Assembly: GCA_013397845.1 (NCBI GenBank)
Contig: VZTG01009363.1
Location: 525,711 to 589,710, forward strand
DNA: 64,000 nucleotides
Source: Melanocharis versteri
Taxonomy: Eukaryota > Chordata > Aves > Passeriformes > Melanocharitidae
Direction: 5' to 3'
A model generated the notes under the pieces. It was given only the letters and a program-made list of their open reading frames with translations. It was not told the origin of the DNA and searched no databases. Made by a program: the position numbers and the translations under genes. Below are positions 14,901 to 25,048 of this stretch, one piece after another (position 1 is the stretch's first letter; every line of letters begins with the position of its first letter).

Positions 14901-17900
14901 GGTCAAGGATAACTATCAGTTAAATAAACAAGTAGAAGTCACCCAGAAATCTCAGAGGAATGTTGCAGGGGGATTTAGGGGTCCTATACAGCCTGATTTT
15001 CATGGCAATTTTCAAAGCATTTGCAGGAGCTCCTCAGGAACACTTAAATTCAGGGCAGATGCAGGTTTTCATAAGGCTGACTGACAGATTTAATCTCAGC
15101 ATTTGTCAGGATATGATTTGTATCATCTCTTATTGACATGGTCACCAATTCTAAAAAATTAGGGTAATTCTGTGAGATGTCAAGGCATATTCCTGCCCTT
15201 GCCAAATGATGTTAAGTTCAGCTTGACAGCTGCAAGTCCTGTTCCAGGCTACAGCAGCGGTGTAGTTTGCCAATCAAATACCAGCCAATCAAAGACCAGC
15301 CATCAGGTTTTCCAGTGACCAGAAAATTCTGGGCATACCGTTGGTGACAACACTCAGTGAAGGGAAAAAAACATGGCCAACCTTTAGAATACAAATAAGC
15401 TTCGTATTTTACTATTGCAAATAGGACAAATACATGTTGGTCCTTGTCTACAAGGAAATCACAGTGAGCACATGCCATAACTCTGAGTGGCAGGTGACAT
15501 TAACATTATGTGATCATCAGGAAATGCAAAGTTAAGTGACTCTTGAATAGTGTTTTTTATTTTTTTTTTCTATATCATAAGCCATGTTACCTCAGAAATA
15601 AGCTTTGGTACCATGTTCTCATCTAACTGCATGTGATTATGAAATATCTTGACTTCTAAGGGTCAAAAAGATCTTACCAGAACTCACATGTTGTAGAAAT
15701 AATTTGTAATAATACCAGCAATTGTTTGGTTATATGTGGGGAATACACTCCTATGTCTTTATAAGGGAATATAGTACAGCAGCATGAATTCCTTGAAAGA
15801 AAACATGATTCGTATCTTCTCCTGACTTCTACTTTTTAGTAATTTATTCCTTATATTTTTGTGGGGAGAAAGGAGGGGAAGTGGAGGAGTAGGGAAGGAG
15901 ATTTATGCAAAATACTTTGGATTAAGGGCAAGAAATTATATTCTAGCACTCAGGCTCGGTAATGAATGCATACTTATAAAGACTCCAAGTTTAATGGCAG
16001 TCTAAAAATACTATGACTTCATTCTAGATCCTGACAGAAGTGGCATGTTTTCAAAAATTGTGTCAGGGCGCCAGAGACTTCAGTGCAGGGAGCTCCGGGA
16101 GAACTCCTCTGGATGCCCACAGTTTCATGAGAGATGCCAGAAATGTCAAGACAATCTTTTGCACGGTAAATAACTATTTTCCTTTTTTTTTTCTTTTACT
16201 GTAATGCGTTGATCACTGGTTTATAGATTTTGAGGTCTTAATTTTCTACTGTGCTGTTTTCATATTTTTGGAATTAACATTTAGTCACTGAGTTTTTACC
16301 GTAACTACGGATACAATAACCGTTCTTCATTCCAGACGATTTCAGCTAGCTTTCCCCACTGTCTCCACAGAGTGTCAGTATAGTTCAGTTGTTAACATAC
16401 CGCTGGCGCTCCAAAGAGACGTCCTGGAACCTATAACAAAATACCTATATATTTTGTTAGAGCTGCCATCCTGCAGAGGAGCAAGATGTCAGGCAGCAGT
16501 CGGTCCTGCCTGGGTGCAGCAGTGCTGTGCAGAAAGGAAGGAGAAGCTCAAACTCCTGACACTCGCTTCTCCTGCTGACAACTCGGTGTAACCTCAGGAT
16601 CATTCAGCTCCTCGCAAGGAAAGCAAGTGCTGAAGAGCCTGTCATTACTTTTCGTTGAACCCTGTCTGCAAAGAGAACTGACACGAAGGACGAAAAGAGG
16701 ACTTCACGTCAGTATGTAAGGAGATGGCAGAGCTCTGTCGGCACCATCCATGGGCACCTGAAAAACCTTCAGACTGATCACGTAGAACTGCTGTCAGGAC
16801 TCCCACTGCAGCATAACACATCTGTCTTTTCAGAATTATTTAGATCTTAAGATCCACGGAATATGCTTAAACCTAAATGTCCTCAGAATATCTCCAGTGT
16901 GGCAAATATTAATGATAAAATGAAATACTTTTAAAAGAATATCAGATCACTATAAATATCTTTCTATCTACACCCATGTATTACAGACACCAGTTTGTTA
17001 CTGTATGATCAGCCTGAAGGTGCCCCTTAATAATCCTATTTGACAGAAAAGAAATTGAATTTTTACAGAGCAATTTTTGTACAAAAATTTTTCTTGTTTA
17101 AAACCCATATTTTAGTAAAGAAAAACCCAGCAATCTTCAGTTCTGAACTTGTGGCAGATGACACTAGTCTCATACTATTGTCTAGCTATTGTAAGATAAA
17201 TATTAGGTCTTAACACTCAACAGGAATACAGGCTTCCTGGTAACAACCTCTGTCACAGAATCATAGAATAATTTGGCTTTAAAGGGACCTTTACAAGCCA
17301 TCTAGACCAACCCCCCAGTAATCAGCAGGGACATCTTCGTCTAGATCATGCTGCTCAGAGCCCCACAGAACCTGACCTTGAATGTTTCCAGGGATGGGAC
17401 ACCTACCTGCTCTCTGGGCAACCTGTTCCAGTGTTTCACCACCCTTATTGTAAAAAAACTTCTTGCTTACATACAGTCTAAATCCCCCCTCTTTCAATTT
17501 AAAATCATTACATCTTATCCCCAGGGCCTGATAAAAATCTTGTCCCCATCTTTCTTACAGACATCCTTCAGTTGCTGATGGTCACAAATTATATTCAAAG
17601 GCCACAATAAGTGTCCCTGGAGTATTCTCTTCTCCAGGCTGAATAACCCCAGCTCTCTCAGCCTGTCCTAATAAATAGGAGAGGTGATTCCACCCTCTAA
17701 TAGTTTTTGTGGCCCTCCTCTGGACTTGCTTCAACAGGTCCATGCCTTTCTGTGCTGAGTCCAGACCTGGATGAAGTATTCCAGGGGTCTTACGAGAGAA
17801 GAGTCGGGGGCAAAATCACCTCCCTTAACCTGCTGGCCATGGTTCTTTTGATGCAGCCCAGGATGTGTTTGGCTTTCTGGGCTGTGAGCACACATGCCCA

Positions 17901-20678
17901 ATTCACGTCCAGCTTTCCATCCACCAGCACCCCCAAGTCTTTACGGCAGGGCAGCTCTCGATCTGTTCATCTTCCAGCCTGTGCTGAACCACATGAGGTT
18001 CACCTTGGCCCACTTCATGAGCTTGTCCAGGTCCCTCTGGATGGCATCCCATCCCCTGGGTGTGTCAACCACACCACTCAGCTTGGTGTCATCTGTGAAC
18101 CTGCCGAGGGTGCGCTCGATCCCACTGTCCATGTCATTGAGGAAGACATTAAACAGTACTGGACCCAGTATGGACTCTGAAGGGACACCACTTGTCCATG
18201 ATGTCTATCTGGGCATTAAGCCATTGACCACTGGATATGACCATCCACACAATTCCTCATTTAGCAAACAGCCCACCCATCAAATCCGTATCTCTCCAAT
18301 TTAGGGAGAAGGATGTTGTGGGGCACCGTGTCAGTGGCCTTACAGAAGTACAGGTATATGACTTCTCTAACCCTTTCCTTCTCCACTGATGGAATCACTC
18401 CATCATAGAAGGCCACTGGGCTGGTCGGGCAGGACTTGCCCTTGGTGAAGCCCTGCTGGCTGTCTCAAATTACCTCCCTATCTTCCATGTGCCTGAGCAG
18501 AGCTTCTTGGAGGATCTGTTCCATGATCTTTCCAGGCACAGAGCTGAGGCTGACAGAGTGGTAGTCCTCAAGGTCCTTCTTACGACCCTTTTTTAAAAAT
18601 CAGTGAAATATTTCCATTTTCCCAGTCACCAGAGACTTCACTTGTCTTCTGTAACTTCTCAAATACCATGGAGAGTGGCTACATCAGCCAATTCCATCAG
18701 GACTCATCAGACTTAGATATGTTAAGGTTCCTCACGTGGACTCAAAACTGATCTTCTCTTACGGTGGAAGAAACTTTGCTCCCTCAGTCCCTGCCTTGCA
18801 GTCTATATACCTGGGACAGATTTAACACGGAATGTAAGCAATTAAAAAAAACATTATGTATAAGGAGACTATGAAGTTGCTATATGTAAAATTTACCAGT
18901 TCTTATTTAACATTAACAGAAAATCTATTGCCACGAAATATGATATAAACCTTGAACTATTTGGCAAATCACTTTAATACAACAAATGGGATAATGCATC
19001 CATTTAGTCATTATGAGCCTAAACTAAATCAACCAAAATAAGCCAGCAAAATTTTTTCTCTTTTTTACAGCATTATTTAAAGACCCATCCAAACTGTGCC
19101 CCTTTGCTAGACTTTTTTTACAGTTTTCATTTCTTCAGACAGAAAAGATGAAGTACAAGACGTAACACTGTCTTTTCTAACAGATTGCCCAAACGTTCCC
19201 GAGCTGCACATAAAGTTTGATGAAGCCTTTAAGCTGGTTAATCTCTCGGGGGAGCAGTACGAGCAGATTCTCCAGGTGGTTCGGCATCACACGGAGGACA
19301 CTTCCTACCTGTTGAACAAAATGAAAGAAAGATTTGGGTGGGTGTCTGAATTATCCAACATGACAATAGGACCAGAAAACATTTTCAACATAGTTAAGGT
19401 AAGGGTTGTCTTCTGAAGGGAGCTATTGCTGCCTTTAACCTGCATTTTGCTCGTACTTACGCTCCTGGGGGTTGTGGATGTCTGTACATGTGTAATGTTT
19501 GGGTTTACAACACGACTTCCTACTCATCTTGAATTTGTGTATGCTTGGTAATCCCTCGATGAGCTGAAACTCCTGAGATTAGAAACTATTTTCCTCTAAA
19601 TCCTTTTAGTCTGATGGATGGCTGACAGGCTAACCTGAATCACTGTCTGATAAGAGTAAATTGACACTAGCAGCTTTGACTGGCCTCAGATTACCTTCAC
19701 AGATAAATTGCACTGCACCAGTCACTAACATCCATCTTGGGCCAGTGAATGTCTAGCTATCTGTGTCTGTACCTATATATTCCAAAGTTCAAAGAAGGCA
19801 AATGTTACACAGATTTTTGCAGTGGAAGCTGCACATGCTTGACAGCATCGGTCAATATTTCAGTAAATACGTAATGATTAATTGTATCTCACACACAAGG
19901 ATACATCCAAGGTAAATTCAATCAATTTTCCTGGGCAAGAGACAAATCTTATTCTCTCTTCTAACTCAGAAATCCACTCATATATAGTGAATTACTACTA
20001 TTACTACCAGAGCTTTACACAAAATGATGCTACAATCCACCAAAAAAGCACAAAATAGGAACAGAAGACAGGCACACTTTCCCAGCTGAGTCTGAGATAT
20101 CTGTTCTAGGAACACAAAGCTACAGAACCAAGTCTGATTTAGAAACACACACAGGAATGAATAAATTCAATCACACAAATGTTGTATTGAACTCAGTGGG
20201 ACAGCTCATAAGTTTTCATTAGGAGAACAGAAGTTCTTTATAGATGTAGCTCATGGTATAAATATTAACATGCAGTTCTTTAATATGGTCTTGGCAGTGC
20301 CATGTCAGCTCTTTCCACCACCTACCATAAGCTTTGGCATTAATTCAGACACCCACTGTCTTCTCAGAAGAAAGCAATTTAAAGAAAGTAGACAAGTCTA
20401 AAATATTCCCCTATTTAATTTTCCCCAATTAAAGACAGTGGGCACACTAGGTGTAAACAAAACTAAAGCACACAGTAGTTTTTAGTGTCTAAAATTCTGA
20501 TCTCTTCTAGGTGGTACCTGGGGATCCCTCCAGTAAAGACGACACTGTGGTAGATGTGAACGTTCTGACTTCACCTACTTTCACCATTAAAGTTCCTCCC
20601 AACTTAGACCCCAAGAGTCCTGAGTTCATTGAATACATAGCTGGGAAAGCACTGCAATTGTACAAGCAGAATTTTTAA
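8867..20678 (+). CDS. CLUL1: Clusterin-like protein 1, seven coding exons
   Basis: The joined CDS is 8867-8969, 10293-10441, 12127-12294, 14325-14769, 16028-16165, 19184-19398 and 20511-20678. It gives 461 codons, close to the human protein (466), with every junction phase-consistent. The N-terminus is a short signal peptide (MRSSWIFIMHVLCLKGHQC, then APT), as in the human protein. Exons 1-3 hold the alpha-helical region. Two five-cysteine clusters characteristic of clusterins are complete: the first in exon 3 (RQC, DEC, ESC, STC, TTC), the second across exons 5-6 (LQC, SGC, ERC, QKC, HDC). N-glycosylation sequons include NSS, NLS and NMT. The known mammalian protein is a secreted clusterin paralogue enriched in cone photoreceptors; function in birds is inferred. 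The intron after exon 4 uses a GC donor. No frameshift or stop interrupts the gene, so I read it as functional. Confidence 0.96.
9115..9138. repeat. (AC)12 microsatellite
   Basis: Twelve uninterrupted AC units in the first CLUL1 coding intron. Likely length-polymorphic. Confidence 0.95.
9930..10045 (+). repeat. CR1 LINE 3'-end fragment
   Basis: Diverged CR1 tail in plus orientation: 'ctgcttggagtgtggggggcc', then 'actcaatgatctccaaaggtgccttccagcc', then 'gattgttctgggattc', which corresponds to the terminal octamer region. It lies in CLUL1 intron 1, shortly before coding exon 2. Confidence 0.7.
10293..10441 (+). CDS. CLUL1: CLUL1 coding exon 2
   Basis: 149 nt, acceptor 'ttttttag', donor CAG|gtaaca. 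It completes the split Gln codon and encodes a highly conserved helix (DEEVKKALIGIKQMKIMMER) nearly identical to human CLUL1. It ends in phase 0. Confidence 0.96.
12127..12294 (+). CDS. CLUL1: CLUL1 coding exon 3 (first cysteine cluster)
   Basis: 168 nt, 56 whole codons, acceptor 'ttacttag', donor AAG|gtagga. It carries all five cysteines of the first clusterin-type cluster, including CESCLESTC and YYTTC. The open frame continuing past 12294 is intron read-through. Confidence 0.96.
12295..14324 (+). other. CLUL1: CLUL1 intron 3
   Basis: Intron between coding exons 3 and 4, with gtagga donor and acacag acceptor. It contains a short tandem duplication near 12538-12562 (two 'actccaacag' units), poly(A) tracts and the GTAT-type simple repeat. 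Nothing coding was recognised. Confidence 0.8.
13579..13653. repeat. AT/GTAT-rich simple repeat
   Basis: Tandem variants of tatc, tgta and tata units in CLUL1 intron 3, following an A tract at about 13549-13562. A separate A17 run lies at 13380-13397. No gene signal. Confidence 0.85.
14325..14769 (+). CDS. CLUL1: CLUL1 coding exon 4 (largest; GC donor)
   Basis: 445 nt, acceptor 'tatacacag'. It encodes the central region between the cysteine clusters (FTFHEDQGRDIQ, MEDLFSQLLSDV, QKEFDQSFQ). The frame and homology to the next exon require the exon to end at AAAG|gcaagt, a non-canonical GC donor. Reading through gives a stop four codons later at 14777-14779. Confidence 0.93.
14770..16027 (+). 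other. CLUL1: CLUL1 intron 4, GC-AG type
   Basis: Donor gcaagt with an AAAG exon end, acceptor 'cattctag'. This matches the usual strong consensus of GC-AG introns (AG|GCAAGT). A near-perfect 15-bp tandem duplication sits at 15271-15300. Otherwise no recognisable feature. Confidence 0.85.
16028..16165 (+). CDS. CLUL1: CLUL1 coding exon 5 (second cysteine cluster, first part)
   Basis: 138 nt, acceptor 'cattctag', donor CACG|gtaaat. It encodes a DPDRSGMFSKIVSGR segment, then FHERCQKCQDN, which aligns with human FHEKCQKCQAH. Phase 1 in and phase 1 out, matching both neighbours. Confidence 0.94.
16166..19183 (+). other. CLUL1: CLUL1 intron 5
   Basis: Intron of about 3.0 kb, half of it the minus-strand CR1 copy. 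The flanks (16.17-17.25 and 18.82-19.18 kb) show no further exon or RNA gene that I can recognise. Confidence 0.8.
17257..18815 (-). mobile_element. CR1 LINE copy, 5'-truncated, about 1.55 kb
   Basis: The left edge carries the CR1 3' octamer on the reverse strand (cacagaatcatagaata), so the element is in minus orientation inside CLUL1 intron 5. Reading leftward, the reverse strand still encodes recognisable ORF2 pieces: a reverse-transcriptase active-site block FTDDTKLSGVVDTP followed by WDAIQRDLDKLMKWAKVNLM (about 18117 down to 17990), and near the 3' end EGGFRLYVSKKFF. The pieces are broken by stops and deletions, so the copy is dead. The right limit is approximate, as the similarity fades around 18.8 kb. 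Confidence 0.9.
19184..19398 (+). CDS. CLUL1: CLUL1 coding exon 6
   Basis: 215 nt, acceptor 'tctaacag', donor AAG|gtaagg. It starts with the last conserved cysteine (DCPNVPEL), followed by a helical stretch (GEQYEQILQVVRHHTEDTSY) and RFGWVSELSN, all close to human CLUL1. It contains the NLS and NMT glycosylation sequons. Confidence 0.95.
19399..20510 (+). other. CLUL1: CLUL1 intron 6
   Basis: Intron of 1.1 kb with gtaagg donor and ctctag-type acceptor. AT-rich, with no repeat or gene recognised. Confidence 0.8.
20511..20678 (+). CDS. CLUL1: CLUL1 coding exon 7 (stop codon)
   Basis: Acceptor 'tctcttctag'. Encodes 55 residues from VVPGDPSSKDD to the C-terminal YIAGKALQLYKQNF, then TAA at 20676-20678. 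Three bases after the stop lies a strong donor (GTG|gtaagt at 20682), so the 3'UTR is probably spliced. Confidence 0.94.
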   Translation: MVPGDPSSKDDTVVDVNVLTSPTFTIKVPPNLDPKSPEFIEYIAGKALQLYKQNF

Positions 20679-20681
20679 GTG

Positions 20682-22489
20682 GTAAGTTCATTCTTTCTGC
20701 TTTCACAAAGAACACACTTCTTCATAGGAGGTGTTTACATTGCAATAAACTTTAGTTGGAACAAGATTCAGTCATGGTGTACACATGAATGCCTTCTCAG
20801 AAAGGACACATTAAGAAAAACACAAGCATTATGGAAAACACAAACAAACATTCAATGTTCTAGCCTGCAAAACACAGTCACGATGATATTAAATGATTTG
20901 ACTTATTTAACTGTGAAACCCTCAATCTTAAAGTAACAGCTGGGATGAGGTAATGTGATGATAAATATTTCTTCAGAAAAGAATTGCCTCACAACCACAG
21001 TCCAGTGTCTTGCCATCAAAAACCATGTCTTTGTGTTCATTCATCATGAATGGACTGGGTTACCACTATTCATTATGGTTTTTTTATTTTCTGTAGTGTT
21101 TGAGAGCATGCTCATATTATTTTTGATGATAAAGGGGTGCAAAGTGAGAATCACCACCAGGACTTGGAAGAGCTGTCTTGCCATAACATTTCTGCACCAG
21201 CAGCATGCTGCTCAGATTACCAGTGTTTATTAACAGAGGCTGCAGTTCAACTCGCAGGAACATGCAGAGAAAGATCCTGCTCATGGGCTTCAACCAGTTC
21301 TGTAGAAAGGACACACAAGAATCCTCTCTCCATGTTTAAGATATTTCAGGAAGAGGAAGGAAGAACGAGGCAGAGAGGCAGGGAAAAAAGGCTTCATATT
21401 CTCTAATCCCACAAGGAATTCCCAGGAAAGATGGGATGGTTTTAGGTGGCATCACACTGCTGTGGAACTTGTAAGCCACCCTTCCCAGGGGACTCTGGGA
21501 TGCACAGCTTTAGTGGCCTCTGACTCTCAGAGTTGGCTCTCCCAGAGGAACAGAGCCACATGACACATGAGACTTTCAGGCAAATCACTGCAGTGGCCCC
21601 AAATCTGCTGAGAAGGACCAGATTTGGACATCATTTCCCTTTAGGTCATAGCTGACTTCCTCAGCTGAGCAATTGAAGCATGACCTGAACACAAAGAGAA
21701 GTCTCAGGAGGCAGGGAAAGAGCATTCAACATTAACAAAGTAGATGAAGAAGATTTCAGCATTTTGTATTAAATCTGCTTATTCTTTTGAGGTCAGAGGC
21801 ACAATTTTTGAGCCAATGAAAGAGATTACTCCCACCAGAGAGGCTGAGGTGGGCTGCAAAATTTAGACATAATAGAATATGCCTCACCATGTACTTTGCC
21901 TAGGTAAATGTTGGTGAAATTATGTGTATATTGTATTTAAAATACAAACATTTTAATATTTATAAACATATCAAATAAAATGCTCTGACACTTTCTCTAC
22001 AATTTTTCTTCAAAATTCTCTGTAATTTATATGGAGTTATAAATATAAATGATAAATACTTTTTCAGATCATGGAATACTAATCATCAGGGCCTAATGAT
22101 AGCAATAATTGTTTCTTTAATCTGATGATTTTTAGCCTGAGTCTTAGTCTGATTTTCCTGTGGACATATCTTGTGTAGCCATTTCATACCTGAGAAAAGT
22201 AAGTGGTGTTGATTTCAAAATCACATCACCATTTTACATTCAGTTTGCACAAGGCTTAGAGTACATGAAAATGTAATGGATAAAAAAGAGTTAAAACTCG
22301 ACAAGAAAACTGGACAGATCTATAAGAACAGAAAGAGAGAGAAAAAAAACCTGTTTCTGTCTGTTTTTTATGTTATGCGTGTTTCTATAGCAGGACACTG
22401 ATCCACATATACTTATTTTTCTAAGATTATTTTTCTAAATTCAAAACCAAAATGTATAATCTTTCTTTTTTTTTTTTTTTCCCTCCTAG
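20682..22489 (+). other. CLUL1: Putative 3'UTR intron of CLUL1
   Basis: The donor gtaagt follows three bases behind the stop codon. The best partner is the acceptor at 22488-22489, behind a long T tract and 'ccctcctag'. No coding signal was seen inside. The junction is too close to the stop to trigger nonsense-mediated decay. Inferred from splice signals only. Confidence 0.6.
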
Positions 22490-22640
22490 GAAAGAAGAAA
22501 TGGGAAATCTTTCTTCCTGAAATAAAGTATATGCTTCTTGGGTGAACTACCCCTATGCTAAACATAGTTAACTGTTAAATTATTATGGTAAAAATAGTTG
22601 CATATAAATAAAATGTTGCTTAGTAAATACTGTGACGTAT
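22490..22640 (+). other. CLUL1: Putative CLUL1 3'-terminal noncoding exon with poly(A) signals
   Basis: The exon starts after the acceptor at 22489 and holds AATAAA at 22521-22526 and 22607-22612; a further AATAAA lies at 22717-22722. The exact cleavage site is not determined; the end given is approximate. Confidence 0.55.
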
Positions 22641-24288
22641 GAGCTATTAACCAAAGACTGTAGAAATCTTTTAACTCAAACCCAAAACCAAATCAGTTTT
22701 AATATTAATTTATTTAAATAAAATGTTATTTATGTTGTCAGTAAGGTAATCTTTGATAACAAGCTATGGCTCTGGTTATGCAAAGATTGAAGGACATAAT
22801 CAGCTATAAGCAATTTCTATTTGCATACTTACATTCAAGCACATTCTTAAGCCTTTTCAAGACTGATCCCTACAGATGTTGCACATTCAGCTAAGTCTGA
22901 ATCAACCAGATTTCCATCTGCATGTAGCATATTATTTTGCAATGAAAATATTCAATTTCTTCTTCCAGTTGCTTTTGATGCTTATTGTGTACATTAAATG
23001 ACTTATCTGAATATGCACTAATGAGTAAGTCTTCTGCCTTTGGCGTTTCTTAAAAACAGTAGTTTGCCTCTGGAGTTTATTTCTTAATTAATTAACAGCC
23101 TTTATCAGTAAAGAGGTTTGTTTCTCCCTAAATTATACACATGAGCTTTCAATGGTATTTGTAAATTATAATAAAGGTTAAGAACTGATATATCTCTCAG
23201 CTAGAAGTAAAGCTCTAGGTGATTTGGTTTCATTTGCCGTACACAGCTTTTCTAAGCATTTTTTGCACACAGTTATATGCACCATTTCCAACTGTAGCTC
23301 TGCTAAATAAATCATGTTAATTTCGAAGTGTACAAAAACATCTATATTAGATATGAACAGATAAAAATATTCACACTCTATTTACACTTTATGTTTTCCT
23401 TTACTTCTATATGTAAGTATTAAGTATACAAATTTATACAAGAAAAAAAAAGCTGTTTCACTCTTTTAATCAGTGGAAAAATGATTTTCTGCCTGCTGCA
23501 AAGAAAGGTTTTTCTAATTATTTTCTAATCCATAGTCCTCTGTGCTCCTTACTTTCCATCATATATACCTGTATTTCAGGCTCCTAATCGTGACAGATTA
23601 TCAGTCATAACTCCTGTAAACACAACACTTGTCAAAAAGCTGGGCTTTATCTGAGAGGTAAGTGACTGTTACAAAATTCTTGACTTCCAAGAGATATTAA
23701 CAAAGAAATATTCAGAGAAGGATCAGTTTCTTCTGACTAGCAGAGATTGTATCTAGAAAATTTTCAGAGGACACCATGTTGGGAACAGTTGCAATCAGAC
23801 ACTGGAGGGGATGCAAAATGACACTGGGACACGGGAGAAGCCGAGATCAACACGATGAGACCCAATAAACCCAAATGACGAGAACCGCCCTTTAGTGACA
23901 AAGCGAATGTGACAATAAAATACGAAGCAGGAAGCTGAGGACACGGCATGGCATGAAAGGAGCTTGGCTTTAGGAGCGCAGGTCAGGGTGACGCTGCTGG
24001 ACGCGGAAGGTGAGCTGTGCATGGGGCATGGCCCTGCAGGGGCACCGCACCAAGGGAGACAAGGGAGGCTGGCACAAGGGCCGCTCGGGATATCCTGTAT
24101 CCTGGCTGGGGGGATCCAGTGCCAGACGCGTGTGGCCTGCCCGGCCCAGCTGAAGGCTTGGGTCTTGCTCAGCTCCCAAATGGGATGCCTGAGGCTGCAG
24201 AGAGAGGGACAAAGATGACAAATGCCAACAGCACTTTCCAGCACGGGACAAGCCTGGAGAGCACTTATGGTGCCGCTAGAGCAGAACG
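22641..24288. other. CLUL1-TYMS intergenic region
   Basis: AT-rich up to about 23.75 kb, then sharply richer in G and C towards TYMS. No exon or RNA gene was recognised. Overlapping open frames at 23.8-24.3 kb on both strands reflect base composition rather than coding. Confidence 0.65.
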
Positions 24289-24510
24289 AAGCCACAGAAT
24301 CACACACTCGATCAAGCACGAAAGGACCCCTGAGCTCATCGAGTCCAAGCTGCGACGGAACACCACCGCGTCAACCAGAACAAGGCACCTGGTCTTTCCT
24401 TAAACACCTCCAGGCACGGTGGCTCCATCACCTCCCTGGGCAGCCCATTCCGACCGGCGATCAACCTTTCTGTGAAGAAACTCTTCCTAATACCCAACCT
24501 AAACGAGCCG
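24289..24510 (-). repeat. CR1 LINE 3'-end fragment next to the TYMS promoter
   Basis: Begins with the CR1 3' terminus on the reverse strand (cacagaatcacac) and runs through diverged CR1 3' sequence. The reverse strand encodes the C-terminal end of CR1 ORF2 in recognisable form (LGIRKSFFTERL, NGLPREVMEPPCLEVFK). It ends where the GC-rich TYMS promoter begins, about 370 bp before the TYMS start codon. Unlike the other CR1 copies here it is rich in CpG. Confidence 0.85.
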
Positions 24511-24628
24511 GTACGGTGCGGAGCCGGTTCGGTTCGGGCCGGCTCGGGCCAGCCCTCCCTCAGGGGCTCCGTGCAGCACCGGAGCGGACGGCTGTGGAGA
24601 CTGCGGCCCTGAGGACTCCGGGGCACTG

Positions 24629-24732
24629 GAAGGAGAGGGTGAAGGGAAAGGTCAAGGGGAAGGAGAAGGTGAAGGGGGAGGAGAAAGGGGAAGAGAGGGG
24701 GAAAGGGAAGGGGACGGGCGAGGGAGGAGGCG
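24629..24732 (+). repeat. Polypurine (GGGAAAG-type) tract upstream of TYMS
   Basis: About 100 bp made almost entirely of A and G on the plus strand, in irregular GGGGAAGG/GGAGAAGG units with only a handful of pyrimidines. It lies between the CR1 tail and the GC boxes. Such tracts can be nucleosome-poor or form triplex structures; no role is shown here. Confidence 0.9.
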
Positions 24733-24750
24733 GCAGTGGTGCCGCTCCGC

Positions 24751-24767
24751 TCCGCCCCGCCCGCCCC
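24751..24767 (+). promoter_or_regulatory. TYMS: GC boxes (Sp1/KLF type)
   Basis: Run tccgccccgcccgcccc, which on the minus strand contains overlapping GGGCGGG/GGGGCGG cores. It sits 10 bp before the first E2F motif. Sp1-type binding is inferred from consensus only. Confidence 0.7.
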
Positions 24768-24776
24768 TCAGCGCCG

Positions 24777-24806
24777 TTTGGCGGGAAGGCCGGGGTTTGG
24801 CGGGAA
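24777..24806 (+). promoter_or_regulatory. TYMS: Twin E2F sites of TYMS
   Basis: Two identical copies of TTTGGCGGGAA (24777-24787 and 24796-24806), spaced 19 bp start to start. Each is a perfect E2F consensus. A weaker third motif TTTCGGCGGG follows at 24814-24823. TYMS is an established S-phase gene under E2F control in mammals, so the sites probably impose the same control here. They lie 70-100 bp before the start codon, close to or within the 5'UTR. Confidence 0.85.
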
Positions 24807-24876
24807 CTCCGGGTTTCGGCGGGCTCGGGATCCCGGCGCGGCCGGAGCGCAGCGCAGCCGGAGCCGCTCGCTCGCC

Positions 24877-25048
24877 ATGCCCGCCGACGGGGAGCTGCTG
24901 AGCGCCGCCGCCGCCCGCCCGGAGCCCGGCGAGCTGCAGTACCTGCAGCAGGTGCGGCACGTCCTGCAGCACGGCCACCGGCGGCAGGATCGCACCGGCA
25001 CCGGCACCATCTCCGTGTTCGGCATGCAGGCGCGGTACAGCCTGAGAG
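24877..25048 (+). CDS. TYMS: TYMS exon 1
   Basis: Starts MPADGELLSAAAARPEPGE and runs to ARYSLR; donor AGAG|gtgggc in phase 1. Carries the dUMP phosphate-binding Arg39 in the DRTGTGT motif. Confidence 0.97.

Noticed and set aside
17707..18304. Plus-strand open frames of 157 and 136 codons
   Set aside because: They lie wholly inside the CR1 copy and are antisense to its ORF2.
23795..24319. 174-codon minus-strand open frame near the TYMS promoter
   Set aside because: Cysteine- and serine-rich random-looking translation overlapping the CR1 tail and open frames on the other strand.
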